Assembly: GCA_017452785.1 (NCBI GenBank)
Contig: JAFTLT010000022.1
Coordinates: 37,553-101,552, forward strand
Source: Clostridia bacterium
Lineage (GTDB): Bacteria > Bacillota > Clostridia > Oscillospirales > Acutalibacteraceae
DNA length: 64,000 bases
Reading direction: 5' to 3'
Shown here: positions 52,790 to 61,412 of the stretch, piece by piece
How the letters are laid out: each line of letters starts with the position of its first letter
How positions within the stretch are numbered: the stretch's first letter is position 1
The notes under the pieces: generated by a model
Seen by the model: the letters and a program-made list of their open reading frames with translations, nothing else
What the model was told of the DNA's origin: nothing
The model's database searches: none
Translations under genes and position numbers: made by a program

Positions 52790-53287
52790 ATGAATACACA
52801 AGGTAAAGTTTTTAAATATCCCGACAATGTTGACACTGACGTTATTATTCCCGCACGTTATCTCAACACTCCCGATGCAAAGGAATTAGCTCTTCATTGT
52901 ATGGAAGATATAGATACTGAATTCGTCAAAAAAGTACAGACAGGCGATGTTATGGTTGCAGGCTGGAACTTTGGCTGCGGCTCATCGAGAGAACACGCAC
53001 CTCTTGTTATAAAAACCTGCGGCACGGGTTGCGTTATTGCCAAGAGCTTTGCAAGAATTTTCTACCGTAATGCAATAAATATCGGTTTGCCCATTCTTGA
53101 ATGTGAAGAAGCCGCAGAAGAAATAAACGCAGATGATGAAGTAAAGGTTGATTTTGACACAGGTATCATCACAAACATCACAAGCGGAAAAACCTATAAG
53201 GCTCCGCCTTTCCCACCCTTTATTCAGAATATTATAAAATGCGGAGGACTCCTTAAATCCTTGAAAGAAGGCGAAAACAATGACTAA
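52790..53287 (+). CDS. leuD: 3-isopropylmalate dehydratase small subunit
   Basis: A 165-residue swivelling-domain partner of Leu[13 protein letters not shown] and the [11 protein letters not shown] loop bind substrate. The length is that of stand-alone bacterial LeuD of the short kind. It follows leuC by 3 bases and overlaps leuB by 8. Confidence 0.96.
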   Translation: MNTQGKVFKYPDNVDTDVIIPARYLNTPDAKELALHCMEDIDTEFVKKVQTGDVMVAGWNFGCGSSREHAPLVIKTCGTGCVIAKSFARIFYRNAINIGLPILECEEAAEEINADDEVKVDFDTGIITNITSGKTYKAPPFPPFIQNIIKCGGLLKSLKEGENND

Positions 53288-54344
53288 AAATATTGCTGTT
53301 ATCCGTGGTGACGGAATAGGACCCGAAATTGTTGGTGAGGCTCTTAAGGTGCTTGATAAGGTTGCAGAACTTTACGGACACACTTTCAATTATACCGATG
53401 TAGATATGGGTGGTTGTGCCATTGATAAATACGGCGACCCCCTGCCCGAAAGTGAGCTTAAGAAGTGCATAGAATCTGACAGCGTGCTTCTTGGTGCTGT
53501 CGGCGGAGATAAGTGGAACGATGTTCCCGGTCATATGCGCCCTGAGAAAGGGCTTCTCAGGCTTCGTGCAGGTATGGGTGTTTATTCCAACAACCGTCCT
53601 GCAAAAATCTGGAAGCAGCTTTCTGCTGCTTCACCCTTAAAGAAAAGCATTGTTGATGAGGGCATTGACTTCATTATTGTCCGTGAGCTTATCGGCGGTA
53701 TATACTTCGGTGAACACAAAACTGAGGGTGACACTGCCATTGATATACTCAAATACAATGAAGCTGAAATCGAGCGTATCGGCAGAATCGGCTTTGAAAC
53801 TGCACAGAAACGAAACAAGAAGCTCTGCAGCGTTGAAAAGAGCAATGTGCTTGACAGCAGCCGTCTTTGGAAAAAGGTTATGCATAAACTCGCTGAGGAA
53901 TATCCCGATGTTGAGCTCAGCGATATGCTTGTTGATAACTGTGCAATGCAGATAGTGAAAAATCCCTCTCAGTTTGATGTAATTGTAACAGAGAATATGT
54001 TCGGTGACATTCTTTCTGACGAGGCTTCAATGATTACAGGCTCAATCGGTATGATTCCTTCCTCAAGCCTCGGTGCAACCTCCTGCGGACTTTATGAGCC
54101 TATTCACGGTTCAGCCCCCGATATTGCAGGCAAGGATATTGCTAACCCCATAGGCACAATTCTTTCTGCAGCTATGATGCTTCGCTTCAGCTTTGATATG
54201 GCTAAGGAAGCAGATGCAATTGAAAATGCTGTTTCTGCTTATCTTGATGCGGGATATCGCACAGGTGACATTATGAGCGAAGGTATGATAAAGGTTGGCT
54301 GCAAGCAGTGTGGGGAGCTGATTGCAGAAAGAATCGGGATATAA
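53280..54344 (+). CDS. leuB: 3-isopropylmalate dehydrogenase
   Basis: A 354-residue NAD-dependent decarboxylating dehydrogenase. GDGIGPEIV opens the fold. The substrate arginines are in [18 protein letters not shown], and [16 protein letters not shown] holds the metal-binding Asp residues. It is the last gene of the operon and overlaps leuD by 8 bases. No clear terminator follows before the trpB promoter at 54389. Confidence 0.97.
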   Translation: MTKNIAVIRGDGIGPEIVGEALKVLDKVAELYGHTFNYTDVDMGGCAIDKYGDPLPESELKKCIESDSVLLGAVGGDKWNDVPGHMRPEKGLLRLRAGMGVYSNNRPAKIWKQLSAASPLKKSIVDEGIDFIIVRELIGGIYFGEHKTEGDTAIDILKYNEAEIERIGRIGFETAQKRNKKLCSVEKSNVLDSSRLWKKVMHKLAEEYPDVELSDMLVDNCAMQIVKNPSQFDVIVTENMFGDILSDEASMITGSIGMIPSSSLGATSCGLYEPIHGSAPDIAGKDIANPIGTILSAAMMLRFSFDMAKEADAIENAVSAYLDAGYRTGDIMSEGMIKVGCKQCGELIAERIGI

Positions 54345-54380
54345 ACTATATGTATTTCAAATTATTATCGAAAAAATTTA

Positions 54381-54417
54381 TTTACCTCTTGACAAGGTAG
54401 GTAAACAGGAATATAAT
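54381..54417 (+). promoter_or_regulatory. consensus promoter of trpB overlapped by an Rrf2-type operator
   Basis: TTGACA (54389-54394), 17 bases and TATAAT (54412-54417) match the consensus exactly. The inverted repeat TTTACCT-N11-AGGTAAA (54381-54405) covers the -35 box and spacer. The same operator recurs at 56330 and 56372 before metY. Confidence 0.75.
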
Positions 54418-54439
54418 GTAGTAAACTTAATAATCAAAC

Positions 54440-54716
54440 CGTTGAAGCGGAGATAACGGCAATGATGCCTTTACAGAGAGCCTGTGGTGCTGAGAGTCAG
54501 GTAAGAAACAAGTTGTCAAATGGACCGCTGAGGGCGCAGTCAAATGGATTTTTCCAAAGTATTCTGCGACGCTGTAGGCAAGCGTATAAATGCCGGGGAT
54601 ATGTTGGTATCCTGCTAAGCGCATAGGGTCATCCCTATGAATCAAGGTGGCACCGCGGATAGTGTTTATATTATTCGTCCTTGACAGATGGTATTATTCT
54701 GTCAGGGGCGTTTTTT
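54440..54716 (+). promoter_or_regulatory. T-box riboswitch, tryptophan specifier (UGG)
   Basis: The T-box core AGGTGGCACCGCGG is at 54645-54657, and the terminator hairpin (54676-54710) runs into six Ts. In stem I AGCGG (54446-54450) pairs with CCGCT, and the specifier just before it is TGG at 54521-54523, followed by A. The bulge UGGC pairs with GCCA and fits the G73 discriminator of bacterial tRNA-Trp. Uncharged tRNA-Trp should turn on the trpB gene. Confidence 0.9.
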
Positions 54717-54773
54717 ATTTTCTTTTTGACAGCGATAATAAAAAGATTATCATTTTATAAGGAGGTAAATACA

Positions 54774-54902
54774 ATGTTATTGACAAAACGATGGCGTCAG
54801 GTTAACGGCGCCAAACAACAAAAATCAAAACATAACAAAGAATCGAAAACATTTTATTTATCAGGAGGCAATTATTATGAAACAGGAAAAAATCCCTTAT
54901 AA
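54774..54902 (+). CDS. short leader ORF upstream of trpB
   Basis: A 42-codon ORF starting MLLTKRWRQVNGAKQ with a strong AAGGAGGT 7 bases upstream. It overlaps the trpB start by 26 bases. It holds one Trp codon and a small internal hairpin TGGCG/CGCCA. Its end contains the AGGAGG of trpB, so translation here could affect trpB initiation. It is Lys/Asn-rich and may be only a coupling leader. Confidence 0.45.
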   Translation: MLLTKRWRQVNGAKQQKSKHNKESKTFYLSGGNYYETGKNPL

Positions 54903-56250
54903 AATTTATCTTAATGAAAGCGAGATGCCGAAGGCTTGGTACAATCTGCGTGCTGATATGAAAAAGAAGCCTGCACCGCTGCTTAATCCTGCAACACATA
55001 AACCTATGACGGCTGATGAGCTTGCGGGTGTTTTCTGTGAAGAACTCATAAAGCAAGAACTTGACAACACAACACCTTATTTTGAGATTCCGAAGGAGAT
55101 CCGTGATTTTTATAAAATGTATCGTCCTTCTCCCTTGGTACGTGCCTACTGTCTTGAAGAAAAGCTGGGCACTCCTGCAAAGATTTACTACAAATTTGAA
55201 GGAAATAACACAAGCGGCTCACACAAACTTAATTCCGCAATCGCTCAGGCTTATTATGCTAAAAAGCAAGGTCTTAAAGGAGTAACTACCGAAACAGGTG
55301 CAGGTCAGTGGGGCACAGCACTTTCAATGGCTTGCTCATATTTTAACCTTGACTGCAAGGTTTATATGGTAAAATGCTCATATGAGCAGAAGCCGTTCCG
55401 TCGTGAAGTTATGCGTACCTACGGCGCATCGGTAACTCCTTCGCCGTCAACGGAAACCGAAGTCGGCAAGAAGATCCTTGCCGAACATCCCGGCACAACG
55501 GGAAGCCTTGGTTGTGCTATATCCGAAGCAGTTGAAAAAGCTGTTACAAGTGACGGCTACCGTTATGTACTCGGCAGTGTACTCAATCAGGTGCTGCTGC
55601 ATCAGTCAGTTATTGGTCTTGAAACCAAGGCGGCGCTGGATAAATACGGCATCAAACCCGATATGATTATCGGATGTGCAGGCGGTGGCTCTAACCTTGG
55701 CGGTCTTATCGCACCTTTCATGGGCGAAAAGCTCCGTGGAGAAGCCGATTACCGTATCATTGCTGTTGAGCCTGCATCTTGTCCGAGTCTGACCAGGGGT
55801 GTATATGCTTACGACTTTTGTGATACCGGAATGGTTTGCCCACTTGCAAAGATGTACACTCTGGGCAGTGATTTCATTCCTTCTGCAAACCATGCAGGCG
55901 GACTTCGCTATCACGGTATGAGTTCTACTCTATCTGAACTTTATAACCAGGGACTGATAGAAGCAACATCTGTTAAGCAAACCGATGTATTTGAGGCGGC
56001 AGAATACTTTGCAAGAGTCGAAGGCATTCTTCCTGCACCCGAAAGTTCTCACGCTATTCGTGTGGCAATTGATGAGGCACTTAAATGCAAGGAAATCAGC
56101 GAAGAAAAAACAATCGTCTTCGGTCTTACCGGTACCGGCTATTTTGATATGGTGGCTTATGAGAAATTCCACGATGGTGAAATGAGTGACTATATTCCTA
56201 CAGACGAAGAACTTGCAATCTATCGTGCAAAGCTTCCGAAAATAGACTAA
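54877..56250 (+). CDS. trpB: tryptophan synthase beta subunit, TrpB2 type
   Basis: A 457-residue PLP enzyme, longer than TrpB1 (about 400). The PLP lysine is in NNTSGSHKLNSAIA, and the phosphate loop is CAGGGSNLGGL. TrpB2 proteins make tryptophan from indole and serine, usually without TrpA. No other trp gene is nearby, so it may salvage gut indole. AGGAGG lies about 9 bases upstream. It is controlled by a Trp T-box and apparently by the Rrf2-type operator. Confidence 0.92.
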   Translation: MKQEKIPYKIYLNESEMPKAWYNLRADMKKKPAPLLNPATHKPMTADELAGVFCEELIKQELDNTTPYFEIPKEIRDFYKMYRPSPLVRAYCLEEKLGTPAKIYYKFEGNNTSGSHKLNSAIAQAYYAKKQGLKGVTTETGAGQWGTALSMACSYFNLDCKVYMVKCSYEQKPFRREVMRTYGASVTPSPSTETEVGKKILAEHPGTTGSLGCAISEAVEKAVTSDGYRYVLGSVLNQVLLHQSVIGLETKAALDKYGIKPDMIIGCAGGGSNLGGLIAPFMGEKLRGEADYRIIAVEPASCPSLTRGVYAYDFCDTGMVCPLAKMYTLGSDFIPSANHAGGLRYHGMSSTLSELYNQGLIEATSVKQTDVFEAAEYFARVEGILPAPESSHAIRVAIDEALKCKEISEEKTIVFGLTGTGYFDMVAYEKFHDGEMSDYIPTDEELAIYRAKLPKID

Positions 56251-56265
56251 AACATCCATTCAACC

Positions 56266-56297
56266 AAAACGGCGTTGCTTAACGGCAGCGTCGTTTT
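56266..56297 (+). terminator. intrinsic terminator after trpB
   Basis: AAAACGGCGTTGC pairs with GCAGCGTCGTTTT, allowing two G-T pairs. The right arm ends in TTTT. Confidence 0.75.
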
Positions 56298-56329
56298 GCA
56301 TATAAAAAATTTTTTTGCATAAAAAAATC

Positions 56330-56394
56330 TTTTACCTCTTGACAAGGTAGGTAAAAGGAGGTATAATACAGTTACCTACTAAAAAGGTAGGTAA
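56330..56394 (+). promoter_or_regulatory. metY promoter with two Rrf2-type operators
   Basis: TTGACA (56339-56344), 17 bases and TATAAT (56362-56367) form a consensus promoter. Operator 1 is TTTTACCT-N11-AGGTAAAA (56330-56356), covering the -35 box. Operator 2 is TTACCTAC-N7-GTAGGTAA (56372-56394), just past the start of transcription. Both share TTACCT-N11-AGGTAA. Binding would block polymerase twice. Confidence 0.8.
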
Positions 56395-56409
56395 AAGAAG
56401 GTGCTTATT

Positions 56410-56523
56410 TTGAAATACTATTTTGAAAAGCTCGTCAGAGCAAATTTCCGTTTCGGTCGAATGTGTCGATGCATAAACCGTATAAATACAATACATCAAA
56501 TATTCGATTATGAAAGGAAATAA
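56410..56523 (+). CDS. candidate Cys-containing leader peptide upstream of metY
   Basis: A 37-codon ORF from TTG 56410 with AAGG 8 bases upstream, ending 5 bases before the metY ATG. It contains FRFGRMCRCINRI, so two Cys codons lie close together. Its last codons contain the AAAGGAAA ribosome binding site of metY. A cysteine-sensing leader is possible. The start codon is weak, so this could be chance. Confidence 0.4.
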   Translation: MKYYFEKLVRANFRFGRMCRCINRINTIHQIFDYERK

Positions 56524-56528
56524 GAATT

Positions 56529-57815
56529 ATGTCAAATCTTAAATTTGAAACTTTACAACTCCATGTAGGTCAGGAGAATCCCGATCCTGTTACCGATGCC
56601 CGTGCGGTACCGATTTATGCAACCACATCTTATGTCTTTAAAAACTCCGCTCATGCAGCTGCTCGTTTTGGTCTTGCAGATGCCGGAAATATCTACGGTA
56701 GACTCACAAACTCTACACAGGATGTATTAGAACAGCGTGTGGCAGCTCTTGAAGGAGGTGTAGCGGCTTTGGCTCTTGCTTCAGGCGCTGCGGCAATTAC
56801 ATACACGCTTGAGGCTCTCGGTCAGAACGGTGGTCATTTTGTTGCTCAAAAAACTATTTATGGTGGCAGTTATAATCTACTCGCTCATACACTCCCTAAC
56901 TTCGGCATTACTGCTACCTTTGTAAACATTCACGATTTAGCAGAGGTTGAGGCGGCTATTCAGGATAACACCAGAGCAATCTATATCGAAACACTCGGCA
57001 ACCCCAACAGCGATATTCCCGATATTAACGCTCTCGCAGCGCTTGCCCACAAGCACGGTTTACCGCTTGTAGTAGATAACACCTTCGGAACTCCGTATCT
57101 CATCCGTCCTATCGAGCACGGTGCAGATATCGTAGTCCATTCCGCAACAAAATTCCTTGGCGGTCACGGTACCACTCTCGGCGGCGTGATCGTTGACTCC
57201 GGCAAATTCGACTGGGCGGCAAGCGGAAAGTATCCTGCTATCGCTGCTCCGAATTCCAGCTATCACGGTGTGTCTTTTGTTAAAGCAGTAGGCCCCGCAG
57301 CGTTTGTTACTTATATTCGTGCAATACTTCTTCGTGATACAGGCGCTACAATTTCTCCGTTTGCAGCGTTCTTGCTTTTACAAGGTATTGAAACCTTGTC
57401 GCTTCGCTTGGAACGTCATGCAGAGAACACCAAAAAGGTGGTTGAATTCTTAAAGAGTCATCCGCAGGTTGAAAAGGTCAACCATCCGTCCTTGCCCGAC
57501 CATCCCGACCATGGGCTATACCGGAGATATTTCCCGAACGGCGGCGGCTCCATATTCACCTTTGAAATTAAGGGTGGCCAGGAGGAAGCCCACAAGTTTA
57601 TTGACACCTTAAAGATTTTCTCACTCCTTGCCAATGTGGCAGATGTCAAAAGTCTTGTAATCCATCCTGCAACCACCACTCACAGCCAGCTAAGTAAAGA
57701 AGAGCTTGAGGATCAGGGGATTAAGCCCAATACAATCCGTCTTTCAATCGGCACAGAGCATATTGACGATATTATTGCCGACCTTAATGGCGGTTTTGAT
57801 GCAGTGAAGGAGTAA
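56529..57815 (+). CDS. metY: O-acetylhomoserine sulfhydrylase
   Basis: A 428-residue PLP enzyme of the Cys/Met metabolism family that makes homocysteine from O-acetylhomoserine and sulfide. [20 protein letters not shown] is the characteristic N-terminus, and the PLP lysine is in [13 protein letters not shown]. The length fits MetY rather than MetB (about 380). It is followed after 5 bases by cysK. The promoter carries two Rrf2-type operators. Confidence 0.94.
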   Translation: MSNLKFETLQLHVGQENPDPVTDARAVPIYATTSYVFKNSAHAAARFGLADAGNIYGRLTNSTQDVLEQRVAALEGGVAALALASGAAAITYTLEALGQNGGHFVAQKTIYGGSYNLLAHTLPNFGITATFVNIHDLAEVEAAIQDNTRAIYIETLGNPNSDIPDINALAALAHKHGLPLVVDNTFGTPYLIRPIEHGADIVVHSATKFLGGHGTTLGGVIVDSGKFDWAASGKYPAIAAPNSSYHGVSFVKAVGPAAFVTYIRAILLRDTGATISPFAAFLLLQGIETLSLRLERHAENTKKVVEFLKSHPQVEKVNHPSLPDHPDHGLYRRYFPNGGGSIFTFEIKGGQEEAHKFIDTLKIFSLLANVADVKSLVIHPATTTHSQLSKEELEDQGIKPNTIRLSIGTEHIDDIIADLNGGFDAVKE

Positions 57816-57820
57816 TTATT

Positions 57821-58750
57821 ATGTCAAAAGTATATACATCTGCCACAGAACTTATTGGTAAAACCCCTCTTCTTGAACTAACACATATTGAAAAAAACTT
57901 AGGACTTAAAGCGAAGATAGTCGCAAAGCTTGAATATTTTAATCCTGCAGGGTCTGTTAAAGATCGTATTGCAAAAGCAATCATTGACGATGCCGAAGCA
58001 AGCGGCAAGCTGAAGCCGTATTCGGTTATTATTGAGCCAACAAGCGGCAACACAGGAATCGGTCTTGCATCGGTAGCGGCAGCACGAGGATACCGCATTA
58101 TCCTTACGATGCCGGAAACAATGTCGGTAGAGCGCAGACAGTTAATGAAGGCTTACGGTGCAGAGCTTGTGCTCACCGAAGGTGCAAAAGGCATGAAGGG
58201 TGCTATTGCAAAGGCAGAGGAACTTGCCGCAGAGACACCTAACAGTTTTATCCCCGGCCAGTTTGTAAACCCTGCCAATCCGAAAGCACACAGAGAAAAT
58301 ACCGGTCCTGAGATTTATGAAGATACCGACGGAAAGGTGGATATCTTTGTTGCAGGCGTAGGCACAGGCGGCACAGTGACGGGTGTAGGCGAATATCTTA
58401 AGTCAAAAAATCCCGATATTAAAATCATAGCGGTTGAGCCCGCATCTTCTGCTGTTCTTTCCACAGGTGTAGCAGGAGCGCACAAAATTCAAGGCATTGG
58501 TGCAGGTTTTGTCCCCGATGTTCTTAACACAAAAATTTATGACGAAATTATTCCCGTTTCAAATGAGGATGCCTTTGCCGCAGGAAAATTAATCGGCAAA
58601 AGTGAGGGTGTTCTTGTAGGGATTTCTTCAGGTGCAGCCACCTTTGCGGCCATTGAACTCGCAAAACGTCCTGAAAACGAAGGCAAAACCATCGTCGTTC
58701 TGCTCCCTGATACAGGCGACAGATATTTATCAACACCGTTGTTTGATTAA
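57821..58750 (+). CDS. cysK: cysteine synthase A (O-acetylserine sulfhydrylase)
   Basis: A 309-residue PLP enzyme forming cysteine from O-acetylserine and sulfide. The PLP lysine is in [12 protein letters not shown], the substrate loop is [10 protein letters not shown] and the phosphate loop is [10 protein letters not shown]. Length is normal. It is co-transcribed with metY. The O-acetylserine would come from CysE at 11053. Confidence 0.96.
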   Translation: MSKVYTSATELIGKTPLLELTHIEKNLGLKAKIVAKLEYFNPAGSVKDRIAKAIIDDAEASGKLKPYSVIIEPTSGNTGIGLASVAAARGYRIILTMPETMSVERRQLMKAYGAELVLTEGAKGMKGAIAKAEELAAETPNSFIPGQFVNPANPKAHRENTGPEIYEDTDGKVDIFVAGVGTGGTVTGVGEYLKSKNPDIKIIAVEPASSAVLSTGVAGAHKIQGIGAGFVPDVLNTKIYDEIIPVSNEDAFAAGKLIGKSEGVLVGISSGAATFAAIELAKRPENEGKTIVVLLPDTGDRYLSTPLFD

Positions 58751-58757
58751 ATGACAT

Positions 58758-58794
58758 AAAAGCCGTTGTCTTTTTCGATAAAGCAGCGGCTTTT
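58758..58794 (+). terminator. intrinsic terminator after cysK
   Basis: AAAAGCCGTTG pairs with CAGCGGCTTTT (one G-T pair) and ends in TTTT. Confidence 0.8.
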
Positions 58795-58815
58795 GTTCAT
58801 AAATCAAGAAATATC

Positions 58816-58845
58816 TTGATTTACCTAGCCGTTTAGGTGTATAAT
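58816..58845 (+). promoter_or_regulatory. promoter of the metF remnant and rrf2, with operator-like half-sites
   Basis: TTGATT (58816-58821) and TATAAT (58840-58845) are 18 bases apart. Between them ACCTA-N6-TAGGT is symmetrical. It shares the ACCTA half-site of the metY operators but has shorter spacing. Autoregulation of rrf2 is plausible. Confidence 0.55.
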
Positions 58846-58873
58846 ATACTACAAGATTAAAAGAACTACTCTT

Positions 58874-59401
58874 ATGAAAATCATTGATTTACTTAAAAAG
58901 AAAATTCTTCTCTTTCCTTTGAAGTTTTTTCTCCAAAAACAGACACTGTTTTTGAAAAATGTGAGAATTGCTACTGAAAAAATTGCAAAACTTTCTCCTT
59001 TTTTTATGAGTGTTACCTATGGTGCAGACGATGGAATAAGCAAATATTTAGATATTGCCAAGCGGATAAAATAACAATCTGCTCTATAATTTTTTTGTAA
59101 AATCCGTGAAGCAGGAATTACGATTCCAATTATTCCGGGTATTATGCCCATTACAAATTCCAATAAGGTAGAGTGCGCCATTAAGCTTTCGGGCTCCTTT
59201 ATGCCCCAGCGTTTTAAGAGCCTTGTTGATAAATTCGATTACGATCCTGCGGCTATGAAACAGGCGGTTATCGTTTAAGCTACCGGCCAATTTATAGAGC
59301 TGTATTCCAGCAGAATTACCAATGTACACGTATACTCAATGAATAAATCTGATGTTGCATCAAAAATTCAACACAATCTTTCAGATATTCTTGGTAAATA
59401 A
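58874..59401 (+). pseudogene. metF remnant (5,10-methylenetetrahydrofolate reductase)
   Basis: The first part encodes a damaged MTHFR N-terminus with RIATEKIAKLSPFFMSVTYG. After the stop at 59074 the frame resumes near 59100 with REAGITIPIIPGIMPITNS, GSFMPQRFKSLVDKF and, past a further stop, SSRITNVHVYSMNK. These are MTHFR C-terminal motifs. About half of the enzyme, including the central barrel, is missing. It follows the sulfur genes, so loss of this copy would break methionine methyl supply unless another metF exists. Confidence 0.85.
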
Positions 59402-59423
59402 AATTATTTAGGGAGTAAAAAAC

Positions 59424-59825
59424 ATGCTGATTTCCACAAGAGGACGATATGCTTTGCGCATATTACTTGATCTCGCAGAACATAATAATGACGGCTATAT
59501 CGCAATGAAAAATGTGGCGGAACGCCAAGGTCTATCACTCAAATACATTGAAAAAATTATGCCCGTTCTTTCAAAAAATAATTATGTTGAGGGTGTTCAC
59601 GGCAAGGGCGGTGGTTACCGATTGACAAGAGAACCAAAAGATTATAAAGTGGGTGATATTTTACGACTTGCCGAAGGAGATCTGGCACCGGTAACTTGCC
59701 TTCAATGCAACGCCGAAAAGTGTGAACGTGCTGACACGTGTCCCACTTTACCTATGTGGACTGAATTTCATAATATGGTAAATAATTATTTTGACAGTAT
59801 CACTCTAAGCGATTTGATGAAATAA
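59424..59825 (+). CDS. Rrf2-family transcriptional regulator
   Basis: A 133-residue dimeric winged-helix regulator. MLISTRGRYALRILLDLAEH is the family N-terminus, with the HTH at about 25-50 (ERQGLSLKYIEKIM) and the wing GKGGGYRL. The effector region holds cysteines spaced CLQCNAEKCERADTC. These recall the Fe-S ligands of IscR, although CymR-type cysteine regulators also belong here. It lies beside metY-cysK, and the shared TTACCT-N11-AGGTAA operator is its likely target. GGGAG lies 9 bases upstream. Confidence 0.9.
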   Translation: MLISTRGRYALRILLDLAEHNNDGYIAMKNVAERQGLSLKYIEKIMPVLSKNNYVEGVHGKGGGYRLTREPKDYKVGDILRLAEGDLAPVTCLQCNAEKCERADTCPTLPMWTEFHNMVNNYFDSITLSDLMK

Positions 59826-59921
59826 TATAGTGATAGCAGACACTAAAAATGTGCCTGCTATTATTTTTGATATAGAAAACCCACTGCACTTAGCCGGGGG
59901 TACTATTATAATAAAAAACAA

Positions 59922-59965
59922 CCTGCACGTTACATAACAAGACAAAAAGATATGTAACGTGCAGG
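59922..59965. terminator. bidirectional terminator between rrf2 and the hydrogenase gene
   Basis: CCTGCACGTTACAT pairs perfectly with ATGTAACGTGCAGG. The minus-strand side is followed by a long T-rich run, the plus side by CATTTATTTT. Confidence 0.8.
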
Positions 59966-59978
59966 CATTTATTTTGAG

Positions 59979-61400
59979 CTATTTCAAGATGGAAACAGCA
60001 TCACTTATTGTTTTTTCGAGTGCTTCTTTTCCGTAAACATCAACCTGTGCTTTATTCTTTTCTCCGTGTGTAAGGCAGCCTGCACCGCCGATACAGCCGC
60101 CGATACAAGCCATACCTTCGATAAAGTTTGCATCAAGCACATTTTTGCTTTTTTTCAGTAAAGCTATCTTACAAGCCTCTATTCCGTCACATACGGCAGG
60201 TTTCACTGTAAAATCAATCTTCTGTTCAGTCAGCGCCTGAACAACAGCATCTGAAAGACCGCCTGAACGTGCAAATATTCTGCCAAAGTATGATGCGTTG
60301 TCAAGAACATCTTCAGAAAGAGTTGTTATATCAATATCTTTACTGTCAAAAAGTGCCTGAAGTTCTTCAAATGTAAGAACTTCATCCACAAATGGCTTGA
60401 CTGTTTCAAGCTGTGCCTCTGCTTTCTTTGCAGTACAAGGTCCGATGAATACGACCTTTGCGCCCTCACTTGTTTCCTTGATATACTTCGCAAGCATTGC
60501 CATAGGTGACAGGTTATGTGATATATAAGGCATAAGAGCAGGAAAAGCTGACTTGATATACTGCACAAAGGCAGGACAGCATGAACTTGTCAAAAATTCT
60601 TTTTCGCTAAGTTCTTTTGATTCTTCCATAGCGACCATATCTGCACCGAGAGCTGCTTCAACAACGGTGAAAAAACCAAGTTCCTTTAATCCTGTAATTA
60701 CCTGACCAAGTTTAGCATAAGTAAACTGGCTTGAAATTGATGGAGCAACCACAGCATAAACCTTATATTTTTCATTGTTCTGACTTTTTTTCAGAATATC
60801 GATAACGTTTAATATATATGACTTGTCACTTATTGCACCAAATGGACACTGATATACACAAGCACCACACTGAATACATTTATTGTTATCAATTGCTGCT
60901 GCGTTATCATCATTGATTGAAATTGCTTTGACTTTACAAGCAATCTGACATGGGCGCTTGTGATTGACAATGGCTGCAAAAGGACAAACCTTTGCGCACT
61001 GACCGCATTCAACACACTTTGACTTATCAATATGTGCGACATGGTTGTGGTCAAAAGAAATTGCACCACGCTTACAAACATCCTCACATCTGTGGGCAAG
61101 ACAACCACGGCAAGAATCCGTTACCTCGTAACCTGCAGCGGGACATTCATCACAAGCGATATCGATAACCTCAATAACATTGGGGTTATCTTTGTCACCG
61201 CCCATTGCAAGTTTTACACGCTCACCGAGAATCGCACGCTCTTTATAAACACAGCAGCGCATCGTTGAGGTCTTGCCGGGCACAATCTTCTGTGGGATAT
61301 CAAGAAGATTCTGAAGAAGTGTGTCATTCCATGCCTCGTGAGCCACCTGACGCAAAACTTTATATTTAAGATACTGAACCTTGGTGTCAAATTTTCTCAT
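59979..61400 (-). CDS. monomeric [FeFe] hydrogenase, group B-like
   Basis: A 473-residue iron hydrogenase. N-terminal cysteines include CDECPAAGYEVTDSCRGC. Ferredoxin-type clusters follow (CVECGQCAKVCP, CIQCGACVYQCP). The H-cluster motifs are L1 TSSCCPAF, L2 IGPCTAKKAEA and L3 EGMACIGGCIGGAGC. It would oxidise or form H2 with ferredoxin. I choose ATG 61400, with AAGGAG 8 bases upstream; GTG 61409 lies too close to that site. It is downstream of a SpoIIE-type phosphatase and a hydrogenase-like sensor. Confidence 0.9.
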   Translation of the reverse strand: MRKFDTKVQYLKYKVLRQVAHEAWNDTLLQNLLDIPQKIVPGKTSTMRCCVYKERAILGERVKLAMGGDKDNPNVIEVIDIACDECPAAGYEVTDSCRGCLAHRCEDVCKRGAISFDHNHVAHIDKSKCVECGQCAKVCPFAAIVNHKRPCQIACKVKAISINDDNAAAIDNNKCIQCGACVYQCPFGAISDKSYILNVIDILKKSQNNEKYKVYAVVAPSISSQFTYAKLGQVITGLKELGFFTVVEAALGADMVAMEESKELSEKEFLTSSCCPAFVQYIKSAFPALMPYISHNLSPMAMLAKYIKETSEGAKVVFIGPCTAKKAEAQLETVKPFVDEVLTFEELQALFDSKDIDITTLSEDVLDNASYFGRIFARSGGLSDAVVQALTEQKIDFTVKPAVCDGIEACKIALLKKSKNVLDANFIEGMACIGGCIGGAGCLTHGEKNKAQVDVYGKEALEKTISDAVSILK

Positions 61401-61412
61401 TATATACACTCC

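Noticed and set aside
56251-56528. SAM or other methionine riboswitch before metY
   Set aside because: The region is explained by a terminator, promoter, two inverted repeats and a short ORF. I see no SAM-riboswitch core.
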